Assembly (NCBI RefSeq): GCF_007097205.2
Contig: NZ_VJYK02000018.1
Coordinates: forward strand, 1 to 32,057
DNA from: Streptomyces alkaliterrae
Lineage (GTDB): Bacteria > Actinomycetota > Actinomycetes > Streptomycetales > Streptomycetaceae
DNA: 32,057 nucleotides
Reading direction: 5' to 3'
In this document: positions 1-7,725 of the stretch, one piece after another
Layout of the letters: each line of letters begins with the position of its first letter
Position numbering within the stretch: position 1 is the first letter of the stretch
Made by a program: the position numbers and the translations under genes
Notes under the pieces: model-generated
The model's input: only the letters and a program-made list of their open reading frames with translations
Told to the model about the DNA's origin: nothing
The model's database searches: none

Positions 1-436
1 GGTCGGGGGTGCGGCGGGCGAGCAGTTCTGCGACGCGGTCGACGCAGCCGGCGGCCAGCGGGCGCAGCCGCTCGTGGCGGAGGGCCGCGACGTACAGCTC
101 GTACTCCAGAGTGACCTGCTGGCGGTCGCCGGCGACGGTGCGTTCGATGAGGGCGGCGAGTTCGGCGGCGAGATCGGCGTCCGGGGGCAGTGCGCGCTCC
201 CATTCCTCCAGGCCGTCCAGCCAGGCGTTGTTTGCCTGGTCGAGGGCGGCCACCAAGAGGTCGTCGAGGCCGGCGAAGTGGTAGGTGGTGGAGCCGAGCG
301 GTACGTCGGCGGCGGCGGCCACCGCGCGGTGGCTGAGCGCGTCGATGCCGCGTTCGCGGGCGATGTCGATGGCGGCGTCGATGATGCGCTGGCGGCGTTC
401 GGGGTCGTGTCGGCGGCGCCTGATCGACGTGGCCAT
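1..436 (-). CDS. TetR/AcrR-family transcriptional regulator, C-terminus cut by window edge
   Basis: Translating the minus strand from the ATG at 436-434 gives an open frame of 145 codons that runs off the window start, so the C-terminus is missing. Residues about 10-57 form a TetR-type DNA-binding domain: RRQRIIDAAIDIARERG, then LSHRAVAAAADVPLGSTTYHF, the usual helix-turn-helix ending in a YHF motif. The rest (LEYELYVAALRHERLRPLAAG) resembles the helical ligand-binding domain of the family. The start shares one base with the stop of the upstream SMR efflux gene (TGATG), so the two are translationally coupled. A small efflux pump with a TetR protein is a classic drug-sensing pair, so it probably represses the pair by binding the palindromes at 766-797. 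The ligand is unknown. Confidence 0.9.
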   Translation of the reverse strand, partial: MATSIRRRRHDPERRQRIIDAAIDIARERGIDALSHRAVAAAADVPLGSTTYHFAGLDDLLVAALDQANNAWLDGLEEWERALPPDADLAAELAALIERTVAGDRQQVTLEYELYVAALRHERLRPLAAGCVDRVAELLARRTPD

Positions 437-756
437 CAGTGGGCGCCGCTGATGTTGAGCAGGACGACTCCGGCGATCACCAAGAGGATGCCGACGATCT
501 TGGCGGCGGTGACCGCCTCCCCGATGAAGATCATGCCGATGGCCGCGATGGCCGCCGTGCCGACGCCGGCCCAGATCGCGTAGGCGGTGCCGACGGACAT
601 GGTCTTCAGGGTCTGGGCGAGCAGGGTGAAAGCGACGAGGTAGCCGAAGGCGGTGATCAGGGAGGGCACGAGCCTGGTGAAGCCGTTGCTGTACTTCATC
701 GAGGTGGTGGCGATGACCTCCGCCAGGATCGCGCCGCCGAGCAGTACGTAGGGCAT
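436..756 (-). CDS. SMR-family small multidrug efflux transporter (EmrE/QacC-like)
   Basis: This 106-residue protein has four hydrophobic helices, the standard size of small multidrug resistance pumps, which work as dimers in the membrane and exchange protons for cationic compounds. The membrane-embedded glutamate is present at E13 in AILAEVIATTSMK, and the helix-3 region carries the family pattern GTAYAIWAGVGT (W62) followed by GEAVTAAKIVGILLVIAGVVLLN. The frame is open further upstream, but ATG 756 gives the usual N-terminus (MPYVLLGGAILAEV), and a TACGCT -10-like box ends 7 nt before it, which suggests a leaderless message. There is no Shine-Dalgarno sequence. It is followed by the TetR gene with a one-base overlap. 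Drug resistance versus guanidinium export cannot be decided from this sequence. Confidence 0.93.
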   Translation of the reverse strand: MPYVLLGGAILAEVIATTSMKYSNGFTRLVPSLITAFGYLVAFTLLAQTLKTMSVGTAYAIWAGVGTAAIAAIGMIFIGEAVTAAKIVGILLVIAGVVLLNISGAH

Positions 757-765
757 GCGTACAAG

Positions 766-797
766 CGTACACAACGTTGTGTACGGCCGTACACAAC
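766..797. promoter_or_regulatory. Array of alternating operator half-sites over the SMR promoter
   Basis: The 10-mer CGTACACAAC occurs at 766-775, inverted at 776-785 and direct again at 788-797. Adjacent copies therefore make two overlapping perfect palindromes: 20 bp (766-785) and 22 bp (776-797, central GGCC). A weaker copy, CGTACAAG, lies at 758-765. The array covers the predicted -10 (TACGCT, minus strand 769-764) and the -35 region of the SMR-tetR operon. TetR dimers normally bind palindromes like these, so the TetR gene at 1-436 is the likely binder; this is inferred from proximity. Confidence 0.7.
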
Positions 798-821
798 AAC
801 CCGCGGGCCGCGCACAACAGA

Positions 822-852
822 GCGGCCGCACCCCAACCCGGGGTGCGGCCGC
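822..852 (-). terminator. Terminator hairpin after the suf operon
   Basis: A perfect 13-bp inverted repeat (822-834 with 840-852; arm GCGGCCGCACCCC, loop AACCC) begins 25 bp downstream of the sufT stop on the minus strand. There is no U tract, as is common in Streptomyces. It separates the suf operon from the SMR promoter. Confidence 0.75.
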
Positions 853-877
853 TCCGGCCGTCTGTCGGTGAGTGGGC

Positions 878-1231
878 TCAGACGTTGAAGCCCAGGGCGC
901 GCAGCTGCTCGCGGCCCTCGTCGGTGATCTTGTCCGGGCCCCACGGCGGCATCCAGACCCAGTTGATCCGCAGGTCCTTCACGATGCCCTCGGTGGCGGA
1001 CTTCGCCTGGTCCTCGATCACGTCCGTCAGCGGGCAGGCCGCCGAGGTCAGCGTCATGTCGAGCGTCGCGGTGTTGTCGTCGTCGACGTGCACGCCGTAG
1101 ATCAGGCCGAGGTTGACGACGTCGATGCCCAGCTCCGGGTCCACGACGTCGTAGAGGGCCTCGCGGACCTCCTCCTCCGTCGCCGGCTTGGTGCCCACGA
1201 CCTCGGTCGTCTCCTCGGTTGTCTCACTCAT
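878..1231 (-). CDS. sufT: SufT-like iron-sulfur assembly protein (DUF59/MIP18 family)
   Basis: This 117-residue protein belongs to the DUF59/MIP18 family, whose members help mature iron-sulfur proteins. The signature DPELGIDVVNLGLIY is at residues 31-45, the conserved cysteine is C66 in TSAACPLTD, and the C-terminal WMPPWGPDKITDEGR motif is present. The start is ATG 1231, with AAGGAGA upstream. It overlaps the sufU stop by 4 bp (ATGA), and the longer open frame upstream lies inside sufU. The first 18 residues are acidic and Thr/Glu-rich, a variable extension. As the last gene of the suf operon it probably acts in cluster transfer or repair. PaaD is a paralogous possibility, but no phenylacetate genes are nearby. 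Confidence 0.9.
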   Translation of the reverse strand: MSETTEETTEVVGTKPATEEEVREALYDVVDPELGIDVVNLGLIYGVHVDDDNTATLDMTLTSAACPLTDVIEDQAKSATEGIVKDLRINWVWMPPWGPDKITDEGREQLRALGFNV

Positions 1232-1710
1232 GCCGTGCTCTCCTTGGTGTCCGTCTGGCTCGCGCCGTCGCCGCCCAGCGCCTGGGCGGTGGCGTCCTTC
1301 CACGCCATCCAGCTGAGCAGGGCGCACTTCACCCGCGCCGGGTACTTGGAGACGCCGGCGAACGCGACCGCGTCCTCCAGCAGGTCCTCCATGGCGTCGT
1401 CCGGGGTGAGCTGGCCCTTGGACTGCATCAGCTCCAGGAACGCGTCCTGGATGCGCCGCGCCTCGTCCAGCTCCTTGCCGACCAGCAGCTCGTTGAGCAC
1501 GGACGCGCTGGCCTGGCTGATCGAACAGCCCTGACCCTCGTAGCTGACGTCCGCGACCTTGTCGCCCTCGTAGCGCACCCGGAGGGTGATCTCGTCACCG
1601 CACGTCGGGTTGACGTGGTGCACCTCGGCGTCGCCGTCGCGCAGCCCGCGCCCGTGGGGGTGCTTGTAGTGGTCCAGGATCACGTCCTGGTACATCGAGT
1701 CCAGCTTCAC
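1228..1710 (-). CDS. sufU: SufU zinc-dependent sulfurtransferase / IscU-like scaffold
   Basis: This 160-residue protein is an IscU-fold SufU. In Gram-positive bacteria SufU takes persulfide sulfur from SufS and passes it to the SufBCD scaffold. The zinc ligands are visible as C37 and D39 (NPTCGDE), C62 (GQGCSISQ) and C129 (RVKCALL). The SufU-specific insertion between the second and third ligand cysteines is present. The GTG start at 1710 has a strong GAGGAG site. The gene lies 40 nt after sufS and overlaps sufT by 4 bp. With no sufE gene in the operon, this is the expected sulfur acceptor of SufS. Confidence 0.96.
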   Translation of the reverse strand: MKLDSMYQDVILDHYKHPHGRGLRDGDAEVHHVNPTCGDEITLRVRYEGDKVADVSYEGQGCSISQASASVLNELLVGKELDEARRIQDAFLELMQSKGQLTPDDAMEDLLEDAVAFAGVSKYPARVKCALLSWMAWKDATAQALGGDGASQTDTKESTA

Positions 1711-1750
1711 GACAGACTCCTCAACTGGTGCGCCATCCTCGCCCGGTCTC

Positions 1751-3022
1751 TCATCCGAAGAAATTCCGTACGTGCTCCAGGCCCTCGACCAGGGCGTCCA
1801 CCTCGGCCGGCGTGGAGTACAGATAGAACGACGCTCTCGTCGTCGCGGGAATTCCGTAGCGGAGGCAGACCGGCCGCGCGCAGTGGTGTCCGACCCGGAC
1901 GGCGATGCCCTGCTCGTCCAGGACCTGGCCCACGTCGTGCGGATGGATGTCGCCCAGCACGAAGGAGATCGCCGCGCCCCGGTCCTCGGCCGTGGTGGGG
2001 CCGATGATCCGCAGGTCGGGCACCTCCGCCAGGCGCTGGACGGCGTACTCGGTGATCGCGTGCTCGTGCGCGGCGATCTTGTCCATGCCGATGCCGGAGA
2101 GGTAGTCCACGGCCGCGCCGAGACCGACCGCCTGTGCGATCGGCGGGGTGCCGGCCTCGAACTTGTGCGGCGCGGGCGCGTAGGTGGAGGAGTGCATCGA
2201 GACGGTCTCGATCATCTCGCCGCCGCCGAGGAAGGGCGGCAGGTCCTCCAGGAGCTCCTGCCGTCCCCACAGCACGCCGATGCCGGTCGGACCGCACATC
2301 TTGTGTCCGGTGAAGGCGACGAAGTCGGCCTGGATGGCCTGCACGTCGAACGGCATGTGGGGTACGGCCTGCGAGGCGTCCACCACGACCAGCGCGCCGA
2401 CCTCCTGGGCACGCCGGACGATCTCCTCGACCGGGTTGACCGTGCCCATGATGTTGGAGACCAGGGTGAAGGAGACGACCTTCGTGCGCTCGGTGATGAC
2501 CTCGTCGATGTTCGAGAGGTCGAGCCGGCCGTCGTCGGTGAGCCCGAACCACCTCAGCTTCGCGCCGGTGCGCTGCGCGAGCAGCTGCCACGGCACGATG
2601 TTGGAGTGGTGCTCCATCTCCGTGATGGCGATCTCGGTGTTCTGGTCCACCCGGTAGGGCTCGTCGGCCCAGCCGAGCATGTTGGCCACCAGGTTCAGGG
2701 ACTCCGAGGCGTTCTTGGTGAAGATCACCTCGTCCCGGCTGGGCGCGTTGACAAACGCCGCGACCTTGTCGCGCGCGCCCTCGTACAGCGCCGTCGCCTC
2801 CTCGGCGAGCACGTGCACGCCGCGGTGGACGTTGGCGTTGTGCCGCTCGTAGTAGTCGTTCAGCGCGTCGAGCACCTGGCGCGGCTTCTGCGAGGTCGCC
2901 GCGTTGTCCAGGTACACGAGCTTCTTCCCGTCGTGGATCACGCGGTCCAGGACGGGGAAGTCCTTGCGAATCGCCTCGGTGTCGAGGAGGCCGGGCAGTC
3001 CACGGCGGGAAGAACTGGTCAC
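1751..3022 (-). CDS. sufS: SufS-type cysteine desulfurase (PLP-dependent)
   Basis: This 423-residue class V aminotransferase-fold enzyme takes sulfur from cysteine, giving alanine and an enzyme persulfide. The PLP-binding lysine is K241 in FTGHKMCGPTG, the PLP-contact region is EMEHHSNIVPW (135-145), and the catalytic cysteine is C381 in GHHCARPVC. The short loop around that cysteine and the RVGHHCARP signature place it in group II (SufS) rather than IscS/NifS. The GTG start at 3022 overlaps the sufC stop (GTGA), indicating translational coupling. The length is typical. Its partner is SufU, encoded immediately downstream. Confidence 0.97.
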   Translation of the reverse strand: MTSSSRRGLPGLLDTEAIRKDFPVLDRVIHDGKKLVYLDNAATSQKPRQVLDALNDYYERHNANVHRGVHVLAEEATALYEGARDKVAAFVNAPSRDEVIFTKNASESLNLVANMLGWADEPYRVDQNTEIAITEMEHHSNIVPWQLLAQRTGAKLRWFGLTDDGRLDLSNIDEVITERTKVVSFTLVSNIMGTVNPVEEIVRRAQEVGALVVVDASQAVPHMPFDVQAIQADFVAFTGHKMCGPTGIGVLWGRQELLEDLPPFLGGGEMIETVSMHSSTYAPAPHKFEAGTPPIAQAVGLGAAVDYLSGIGMDKIAAHEHAITEYAVQRLAEVPDLRIIGPTTAEDRGAAISFVLGDIHPHDVGQVLDEQGIAVRVGHHCARPVCLRYGIPATTRASFYLYSTPAEVDALVEGLEHVRNFFG

Positions 3023-3783
3023 GTGGCGGCGCCACCCTTCACGTACTGCTCGTAGCCCTCGGCCTCGAGCTTGTCGGCCAGCTCCGCGCCGCCGGACTCG
3101 ACGATGCGGCCCTTGGCGAAGACGTGCACGTGGTCGGGCTTGATGTAACGAAGGATACGCGTGTAGTGGGTGATCAGCAGGGTGCCGACCTCACCGGACT
3201 CGCGGACCCGGTTCACGCCCTCGGAGACGACACGCAGGGCGTCGACGTCGAGGCCGGAGTCGGTCTCGTCGAGGATGGCGACCTTCGGCTTCAGCAGTTC
3301 GAGCTGGAGGATCTCGTGCCGCTTCTTCTCACCGCCGGAGAAGCCCTCGTTGACGTTGCGCTCGGCGAAGGCGGGGTCCATGTGAAGGCGCTCCATGGCC
3401 TCCTTGACCTCCTTCACCCAGGTGCGCAGCTTGGGGGCCTCGCCGCGCACGGCGGTGGCGGCGGTGCGCAGGAAGTTCGACACCGAGACGCCGGGCACCT
3501 CGACCGGGTACTGCATGGCGAGGAACAGGCCGGCGCGGGCCCGCTCGTCCACGGACATCTCCAGGACGTCCTCGCCGTCGAGGGTGACGGTGCCGCCGGT
3601 GATCGTGTACTTGGGGTGACCGGCCAGCGAGTAGGCGAGCGTCGACTTGCCGGAGCCGTTGGGCCCCATGATGGCGTGCGTCTCGCCCTGCTTCACGGTC
3701 AGGTCGACCCCGCGCAGGATCTCTTCGGCGCCGCCCTCCGTGTCGACGGAAACGTGCAGGTCGCGAATCTCAAGGGTTGCCAT
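3019..3783 (-). CDS. sufC: SufC ATPase of the SufBCD Fe-S scaffold
   Basis: This 254-residue ABC-type ATPase has Walker A GPNGSGKST (40-48), the signature FSGGEKKR (148-155) and Walker B VAILDETDSGLD (168-179). The KKR form of the signature and the DETDSGLD box are typical of SufC rather than of transporter ATPases, and no membrane partner is encoded beside it. SufC binds SufB and SufD in the cytoplasm, and ATP hydrolysis drives the rearrangement needed for cluster assembly. The ATG at 3783 has AGGAG upstream. The gene starts 7 nt after the ferredoxin gene and overlaps sufS by 4 bp. Confidence 0.97.
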   Translation of the reverse strand: MATLEIRDLHVSVDTEGGAEEILRGVDLTVKQGETHAIMGPNGSGKSTLAYSLAGHPKYTITGGTVTLDGEDVLEMSVDERARAGLFLAMQYPVEVPGVSVSNFLRTAATAVRGEAPKLRTWVKEVKEAMERLHMDPAFAERNVNEGFSGGEKKRHEILQLELLKPKVAILDETDSGLDVDALRVVSEGVNRVRESGEVGTLLITHYTRILRYIKPDHVHVFAKGRIVESGGAELADKLEAEGYEQYVKGGAAT

Positions 3784-3790
3784 GGGGACT

Positions 3791-4123
3791 TCAGGACTCC
3801 TGGGTGACGGAGACGAGCACGGCCGCGTCGGGCCCTTCGCCTTCGATCTTGACGGGGTATACGGGAACGGGCTGGGTGGCGGGCAGGCCGGAGGGCTTGC
3901 CGGTGCGCAGGTCGAAGCTGGAGCCGTGCAGCCAGCACTCGATGGCGCAGTCCTCCACCTCGCCCTCGGAGAGGGAGACGTTGGCGTGCGAGCAGATGTC
4001 GTAGATCGCGAACACCTCGCCCGCGGTGCGCACCAGCGATATCGGCGTGCCGTCGACCTCCACCCGCTTGGGGGTGTCCTCCTCGAGCTCCGCCAGGCTC
4101 GCCACTCTCACGAACGCACTCAT
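3791..4123 (-). CDS. Rieske-type [2Fe-2S] ferredoxin within the suf operon
   Basis: This 110-residue protein consists of a single Rieske domain. The cluster ligands are C44 and H46 (CSHAN) and C63 and H66 (CWLHGSSFDLRTG), the standard two-Cys two-His set, followed by the PATQPVPVYPVKIEG strand region typical of NirD-like or dioxygenase ferredoxins. There is no signal peptide or membrane anchor, so it is cytosolic. ATG 4123 overlaps the sufD stop (ATGA). The longer open frame upstream is inside sufD. Its place between sufD and sufC suggests it delivers electrons for cluster assembly or serves as an early acceptor; this role is inferred from position only. Confidence 0.93.
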   Translation of the reverse strand: MSAFVRVASLAELEEDTPKRVEVDGTPISLVRTAGEVFAIYDICSHANVSLSEGEVEDCAIECWLHGSSFDLRTGKPSGLPATQPVPVYPVKIEGEGPDAAVLVSVTQES

Positions 4124-5298
4124 GCGACCGAGGCCTCCAGCTCGGCGTCGATCTTGGCCAGCAGCCGCTCCTGGACGTCCGCGAGGCCGATCTGCTGGAC
4201 CAGCTCGGCGAAGAAGCCGCGCACCACCAGGCGCCGCGCCTCGTCCGCCGGGACACCGCGCGACATCAGGTAGAACAGCTGCTCGTCGTCGAAGCGGCCG
4301 GTCGCCGAGGCATGGCCGGCGCCGACGATCTCGCCGGTCTCGATCTCCAGGTTGGGGACCGAGTCGACCCGGGCGCCGTCGGTCAGCACCAGGTTGCGGT
4401 TGAGCTCGTAGGTGTCCGTGCCGGTCGCGGCCTTGCGGATCAGCACGTCGCCGATCCACACGGCGTGCGCGTCCTGGCCCTGCAGCGCGCCCTTGTAGGC
4501 GACGTTGCTGCGGCAGTTCGGCGTGTCGTGGTCGACCAGCAGGCGGTGCTCCTGGTGCTGCCCGTTGTCGGTGAAGAAGAGCCCGTACAGCTCCGCCTCG
4601 CCGCCGGGGCCGGCGTAGTTCACCCGGGGGTGCAGCCGGACCACGTCGCCGCCGAAGGTGATCACCACGGACTTGAAGGTGGCGTCCCGGCCGACCAGCG
4701 CGTTGTGCTGGGAGCAGTGCACGGCGGTGTCGTCCCAGTCCTGGACGGAGACGACGGTCAGCTTGGCGCCGTCACCGAGCACGTACTCGACGTTGGCCGC
4801 GCGCACGCCGTCACCGGTGTGGTCGATGACGATGACCGCCTCGGCGAAGGCGCCCAGCTCGAAGACGGTGTGCCCGAAGGTGGTGCCGCCCTGGCCGTGC
4901 AGGCTGACCCGCACCGGCTCGGTCAGCACGGCCTCCTTGGGCACGGTGACGACCGTGGCGCGCTCGAAGGAGCTGTACGCCTGCGCCGCGACCCGGTCCA
5001 CCGGCTTGCCGGCGCGGCCGAGCCGGCTGTCGTCCCGGCCGACGGTCTCGACGGTGACGACGTCGGGGGCGGAGATCTCCGCCTTGATCCCGCCGGACGC
5101 CTCGGCGGTGCCGTCGTGCAGGCCGCGCAGCCGCTCCAGCGGGGTGAAGCGCCACTCCTCCTCGCGGCCGTGCGGCACGGGGAAGTCCGCCACGTCGAAG
5201 GACGGCGGGGCGCTCATCCGGGTGGCGACGGTGGACTCGGCCGCCACCGCGATGGAACCGGAGGTGGTGGCACCTGCCGGAAGACTCTGATCGGCCAT
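4120..5298 (-). CDS. sufD: SufD subunit of the SufBCD Fe-S assembly complex
   Basis: This 392-residue protein is the SufB paralogue that forms the SufB-SufD heterodimer on which clusters are built. Recognisable pieces are the N-terminal HGREEEWRFTPLERL motif (about residues 44-58), the beta-helix core (LHPRVNYAGPGGEAELYGLFF) and the C-terminal [35 protein letters not shown], which is shared with SufB. The ATG at 5298 is chosen; the only Shine-Dalgarno-like stretch (AAAGAGAG) is rather far upstream at 13 nt. MSAPPSFDV at residue 28 is an alternative start. It lies 67 nt after sufB, the longest internal gap of the first half of the operon. Confidence 0.95.
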   Translation of the reverse strand: MADQSLPAGATTSGSIAVAAESTVATRMSAPPSFDVADFPVPHGREEEWRFTPLERLRGLHDGTAEASGGIKAEISAPDVVTVETVGRDDSRLGRAGKPVDRVAAQAYSSFERATVVTVPKEAVLTEPVRVSLHGQGGTTFGHTVFELGAFAEAVIVIDHTGDGVRAANVEYVLGDGAKLTVVSVQDWDDTAVHCSQHNALVGRDATFKSVVITFGGDVVRLHPRVNYAGPGGEAELYGLFFTDNGQHQEHRLLVDHDTPNCRSNVAYKGALQGQDAHAVWIGDVLIRKAATGTDTYELNRNLVLTDGARVDSVPNLEIETGEIVGAGHASATGRFDDEQLFYLMSRGVPADEARRLVVRGFFAELVQQIGLADVQERLLAKIDAELEASVA

Positions 5299-5365
5299 GG
5301 CTGTTGTCGTGCTCTCTTTCTGCCTGTCGGTTGCGAGCGGGGTGCGGGGGTCGACGCGCGGGGCG

Positions 5366-6787
5366 TCAGCCCACCGCGCCCTCCATCTGGAGCTCGATCA
5401 GCCGGTTGAGTTCCAGCGCGTACTCCATCGGCAGCTCCTTGGCGATCGGCTCGACGAAGCCGCGCACGATCATGGCCATCGCCTCGTCCTCGGCCATGCC
5501 CCGGCTCATCAGGTAGAAGAGCTGGTCGTCGCTGACCTTGGAGACGGTCGCCTCGTGGCCCATCGTCACGTCGTCCTCGCGGACGTCGACGTAGGGGTAG
5601 GTGTCCGAGCGGGAGATCGAGTCCACCAGCAGCGCGTCGCACAGCACGTTGGACTTCGAGCCCGCGGCGCCCTCGCCGATCTCGATCAGGCCGCGGTAGG
5701 AGGTGCGGCCGCCGCCCCGGGCCACCGACTTGGAGACGATGTTCGAGGAGGTGTTGGGCGCCATGTGCACCATCTTGGCGCCGGCGTCCTGGTGCTGGCC
5801 CTCGCCCGCGAACGCCACCGAGAGCGTCTCGCCCTTGGCGTGCTCGCCCATCAGGTAGACGGCCGGGTACTTCATGGTCACCTTGGAGCCGATGTTGCCG
5901 TCGACCCACTCCATGGTGGCGCCCTCGTAGGCCACGGCCCGCTTGGTCACCAGGTTGTAGACGTTGTTCGACCAGTTCTGGATGGTCGTGTAGCGGCAGC
6001 GGCCGCCCTTCTTGACGATGATCTCCACGACCGCCGAGTGCAGCGAGTCGGAGTTGTAGATCGGCGCGGTGCAGCCCTCGACGTAGTGCACGTAGGCGTT
6101 CTCGTCGACGATGATCAGCGTCCGCTCGAACTGGCCCATGTTCTCGGTGTTGATCCGGAAGTAGGCCTGGAGCGGAATGTCCACGTGCACGCCCGGCGGC
6201 ACGTAGATGAAGGAGCCGCCGGACCACACGGCGGTGTTCAGCGCGGCGAACTTGTTGTCGCCGGCCGGGATGACCGTGCCGAAGTGCTCCTGGAACAGCT
6301 CGGGGTGCTCGCGCAGCGCGGTGTCGGTGTCCAGGAAGAGGACGCCCTGCTTCTCCAGGTCCTCACGGATCTGGTGGTAGACCACCTCGGACTCGTACTG
6401 GGCCGCGACACCGGCGACCAGCCGCTGCTTCTCCGCCTCGGGGATGCCCAGCTTGTCGTAGGTGTTCTTGATGTCCTCCGGCAGGTCCTCCCAGCTCTGG
6501 GCCTGCTTCTCGGTGGACCGCACGAAGTACTTGATGTTGTCGAAGTCGATGCCCGACAGGTCCGAGCCCCAGTTCGGCATCGGCTTCTTGTCGAACAGGC
6601 GCAGGCCCTTCAGCCGCGTCTTCAGCATCCACTCCGGCTCGGACTTCTTGCCGGAGATGTCGCGGACGACGTCCTCGGAGAGGCCACGCTTGGCCGAGGC
6701 GCCGGCCGCGTCGGGGTCGGCCCAGCCGTACTCGTACTTGCCCAGCCCCTCGAGTTCGGGGTGGGCAGTCTCCGTGGGGAGAGTCAT
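5366..6787 (-). CDS. sufB: SufB scaffold subunit of the Fe-S assembly complex
   Basis: This 473-residue protein is strongly conserved and matches SufB throughout: [20 protein letters not shown] near the N-terminus, [25 protein letters not shown] in the middle, then [40 protein letters not shown] and the C-terminal [18 protein letters not shown]. No intein interrupts it, unlike some mycobacterial SufB genes. ATG 6787 has a strong GGGAGGAA site and overlaps the sufR stop (ATGA); the in-frame upstream extension lies within sufR. It is the first structural gene of the operon and should be controlled directly by SufR. Confidence 0.98.
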   Translation of the reverse strand: MTLPTETAHPELEGLGKYEYGWADPDAAGASAKRGLSEDVVRDISGKKSEPEWMLKTRLKGLRLFDKKPMPNWGSDLSGIDFDNIKYFVRSTEKQAQSWEDLPEDIKNTYDKLGIPEAEKQRLVAGVAAQYESEVVYHQIREDLEKQGVLFLDTDTALREHPELFQEHFGTVIPAGDNKFAALNTAVWSGGSFIYVPPGVHVDIPLQAYFRINTENMGQFERTLIIVDENAYVHYVEGCTAPIYNSDSLHSAVVEIIVKKGGRCRYTTIQNWSNNVYNLVTKRAVAYEGATMEWVDGNIGSKVTMKYPAVYLMGEHAKGETLSVAFAGEGQHQDAGAKMVHMAPNTSSNIVSKSVARGGGRTSYRGLIEIGEGAAGSKSNVLCDALLVDSISRSDTYPYVDVREDDVTMGHEATVSKVSDDQLFYLMSRGMAEDEAMAMIVRGFVEPIAKELPMEYALELNRLIELQMEGAVG

Positions 6788-7653
6788 GCGGGGTTCCTCC
6801 CGGCTGTGCGTGTGGATGCGTTGCTGGTCTTGGGGCTGGTGCTGGTCTGCGGTTGTTCGGGGGGCTGCCCCGGGTCCTGGTGGGGCGGCGTCTGGCTCTC
6901 GGCGCCGTGGCGCGGGCCCGGCCTGCTCGCCCGGGGGACGAAGGTGGTGCACACCCCGTCGCCGTGGGCGATGGTGGCCAGCCGCTGCACATGGGTGCCG
7001 AGGAGGCGGGAGAACAGCTCCGTCTCCGCCTCGCACAGCTGCGGAAACCGCTCCGCGGCGTGCGCCACCGGGCAGTGGTGCTGGCAGAGCTGCTCGCCCG
7101 TGGACGCCGGCGCGCCGCGTGCCGTGGCAGCGTACCCGTCCTCGGTGAGCGCTTCGGCCAGAACCCTGGTCCGCTCGTCGGGGGCGGCGTTCTCCACCCG
7201 CTCGCGGAAGCGCTCGGCCTGCGCGGCCACCCGGGCCCGGGCGAACGCGGCCACCGCGGCCTCGCCGGCCGCGCCGCCGCCGGCGGCCTGCGCGATCCAG
7301 CGCATGGCGTCGGTGGCGAGCTCGTCGTACGCCTGGTCGAAGGCGTCCCGACCGCAGTCGGTCAGGGCGAACACCTTCGCGGGGCGCCCCCGGCCGCGTG
7401 AGCCGTAGACCCGCTGGGCGCGGGCCTCGACGACCCCCTCGGCGACCAGGGCGTCCAGGTGCCGGCGGACCGCCGCCTGGGTCAGTTCCAGCCGCTCGGC
7501 CAGTTCGGCGGCGGTGGACGGACCGTGGTCCAGGATGGAACGGGCCACCTTGTTGCGGGTGCCGTGCTGCTCGTCGGCGGGGGCGGGCAGGCCGCCGCCG
7601 GTGGCGGCATGGGTGGCCGTCACCTGCTGCTGAGCAGTGCCCGCGTTTTTCAC
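6784..7653 (-). CDS. sufR: SufR, Fe-S-sensing repressor of the suf operon
   Basis: This is a 289-residue regulator when started at GTG 7653. A winged helix-turn-helix covers about residues 31-83 ([45 protein letters not shown], then a GRGRPAK wing). The C-terminal part carries the cluster-binding cysteines: C190 and C194 (CQHHCP), C207 and C235 (HGDGVCTTF), the spacing known for SufR. A Pro/Gln/Thr-rich tail of about 45 residues follows and may be disordered. It overlaps sufB by 4 bp. The family holds a cluster and represses suf until the cluster is lost or damaged. The frame stays open 27 codons upstream, but without a good start or ribosome site. Confidence 0.95.
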   Translation of the reverse strand: MKNAGTAQQQVTATHAATGGGLPAPADEQHGTRNKVARSILDHGPSTAAELAERLELTQAAVRRHLDALVAEGVVEARAQRVYGSRGRGRPAKVFALTDCGRDAFDQAYDELATDAMRWIAQAAGGGAAGEAAVAAFARARVAAQAERFRERVENAAPDERTRVLAEALTEDGYAATARGAPASTGEQLCQHHCPVAHAAERFPQLCEAETELFSRLLGTHVQRLATIAHGDGVCTTFVPRASRPGPRHGAESQTPPHQDPGQPPEQPQTSTSPKTSNASTRTAGRNPA

Positions 7654-7666
7654 AACGTCATTGTTG
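7653..7666. promoter_or_regulatory. SufR operator, CAAC-N6-GTTG
   Basis: The plus strand reads CAAC GTCATT GTTG at 7653-7666, an exact match to the CAAC-N6-GTTG inverted repeat that I recall for Streptomyces SufR. It covers the first base of the sufR GTG codon and the 13 bases before it, so a bound repressor would sit on the translation start and on or just after the transcription start. Confidence 0.72.
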
Positions 7667-7679
7667 CGTAATTCGCGGA

Positions 7680-7710
7680 GACGCGGCAAGCCGCGTCCGG
7701 GACCCGGACG
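7680..7710. repeat. Two overlapping palindromes upstream of sufR
   Basis: A perfect palindrome with arms GACGCGGC and GCCGCGTC around AA occupies 7680-7697. A second, with arms CGTCCGGG and CCCGGACG around a single A, occupies 7694-7710. They share bases 7694-7697, so in RNA only one of the two hairpins can form fully. They could be operators or a leader switch; the transcription start is unknown. Confidence 0.5.
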
Positions 7711-7725
7711 GATGGGGTGCGTCAC

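Noticed and set aside
757..831. N-terminal extension of the SMR protein (131 codons from 831)
   Set aside because: The added residues are Arg/Cys-rich, would cover the operator array, and do not fit the family; ATG 756 with the TACGCT box is better.
5297..7408. Plus-strand open frame of 703 codons antisense to sufB and sufR
   Set aside because: It is a shadow of the GC-biased codon pattern of sufB/sufR, rich in Val, Leu, Gly, Asp and His without any domain, and the opposite strand encodes clearly conserved proteins.
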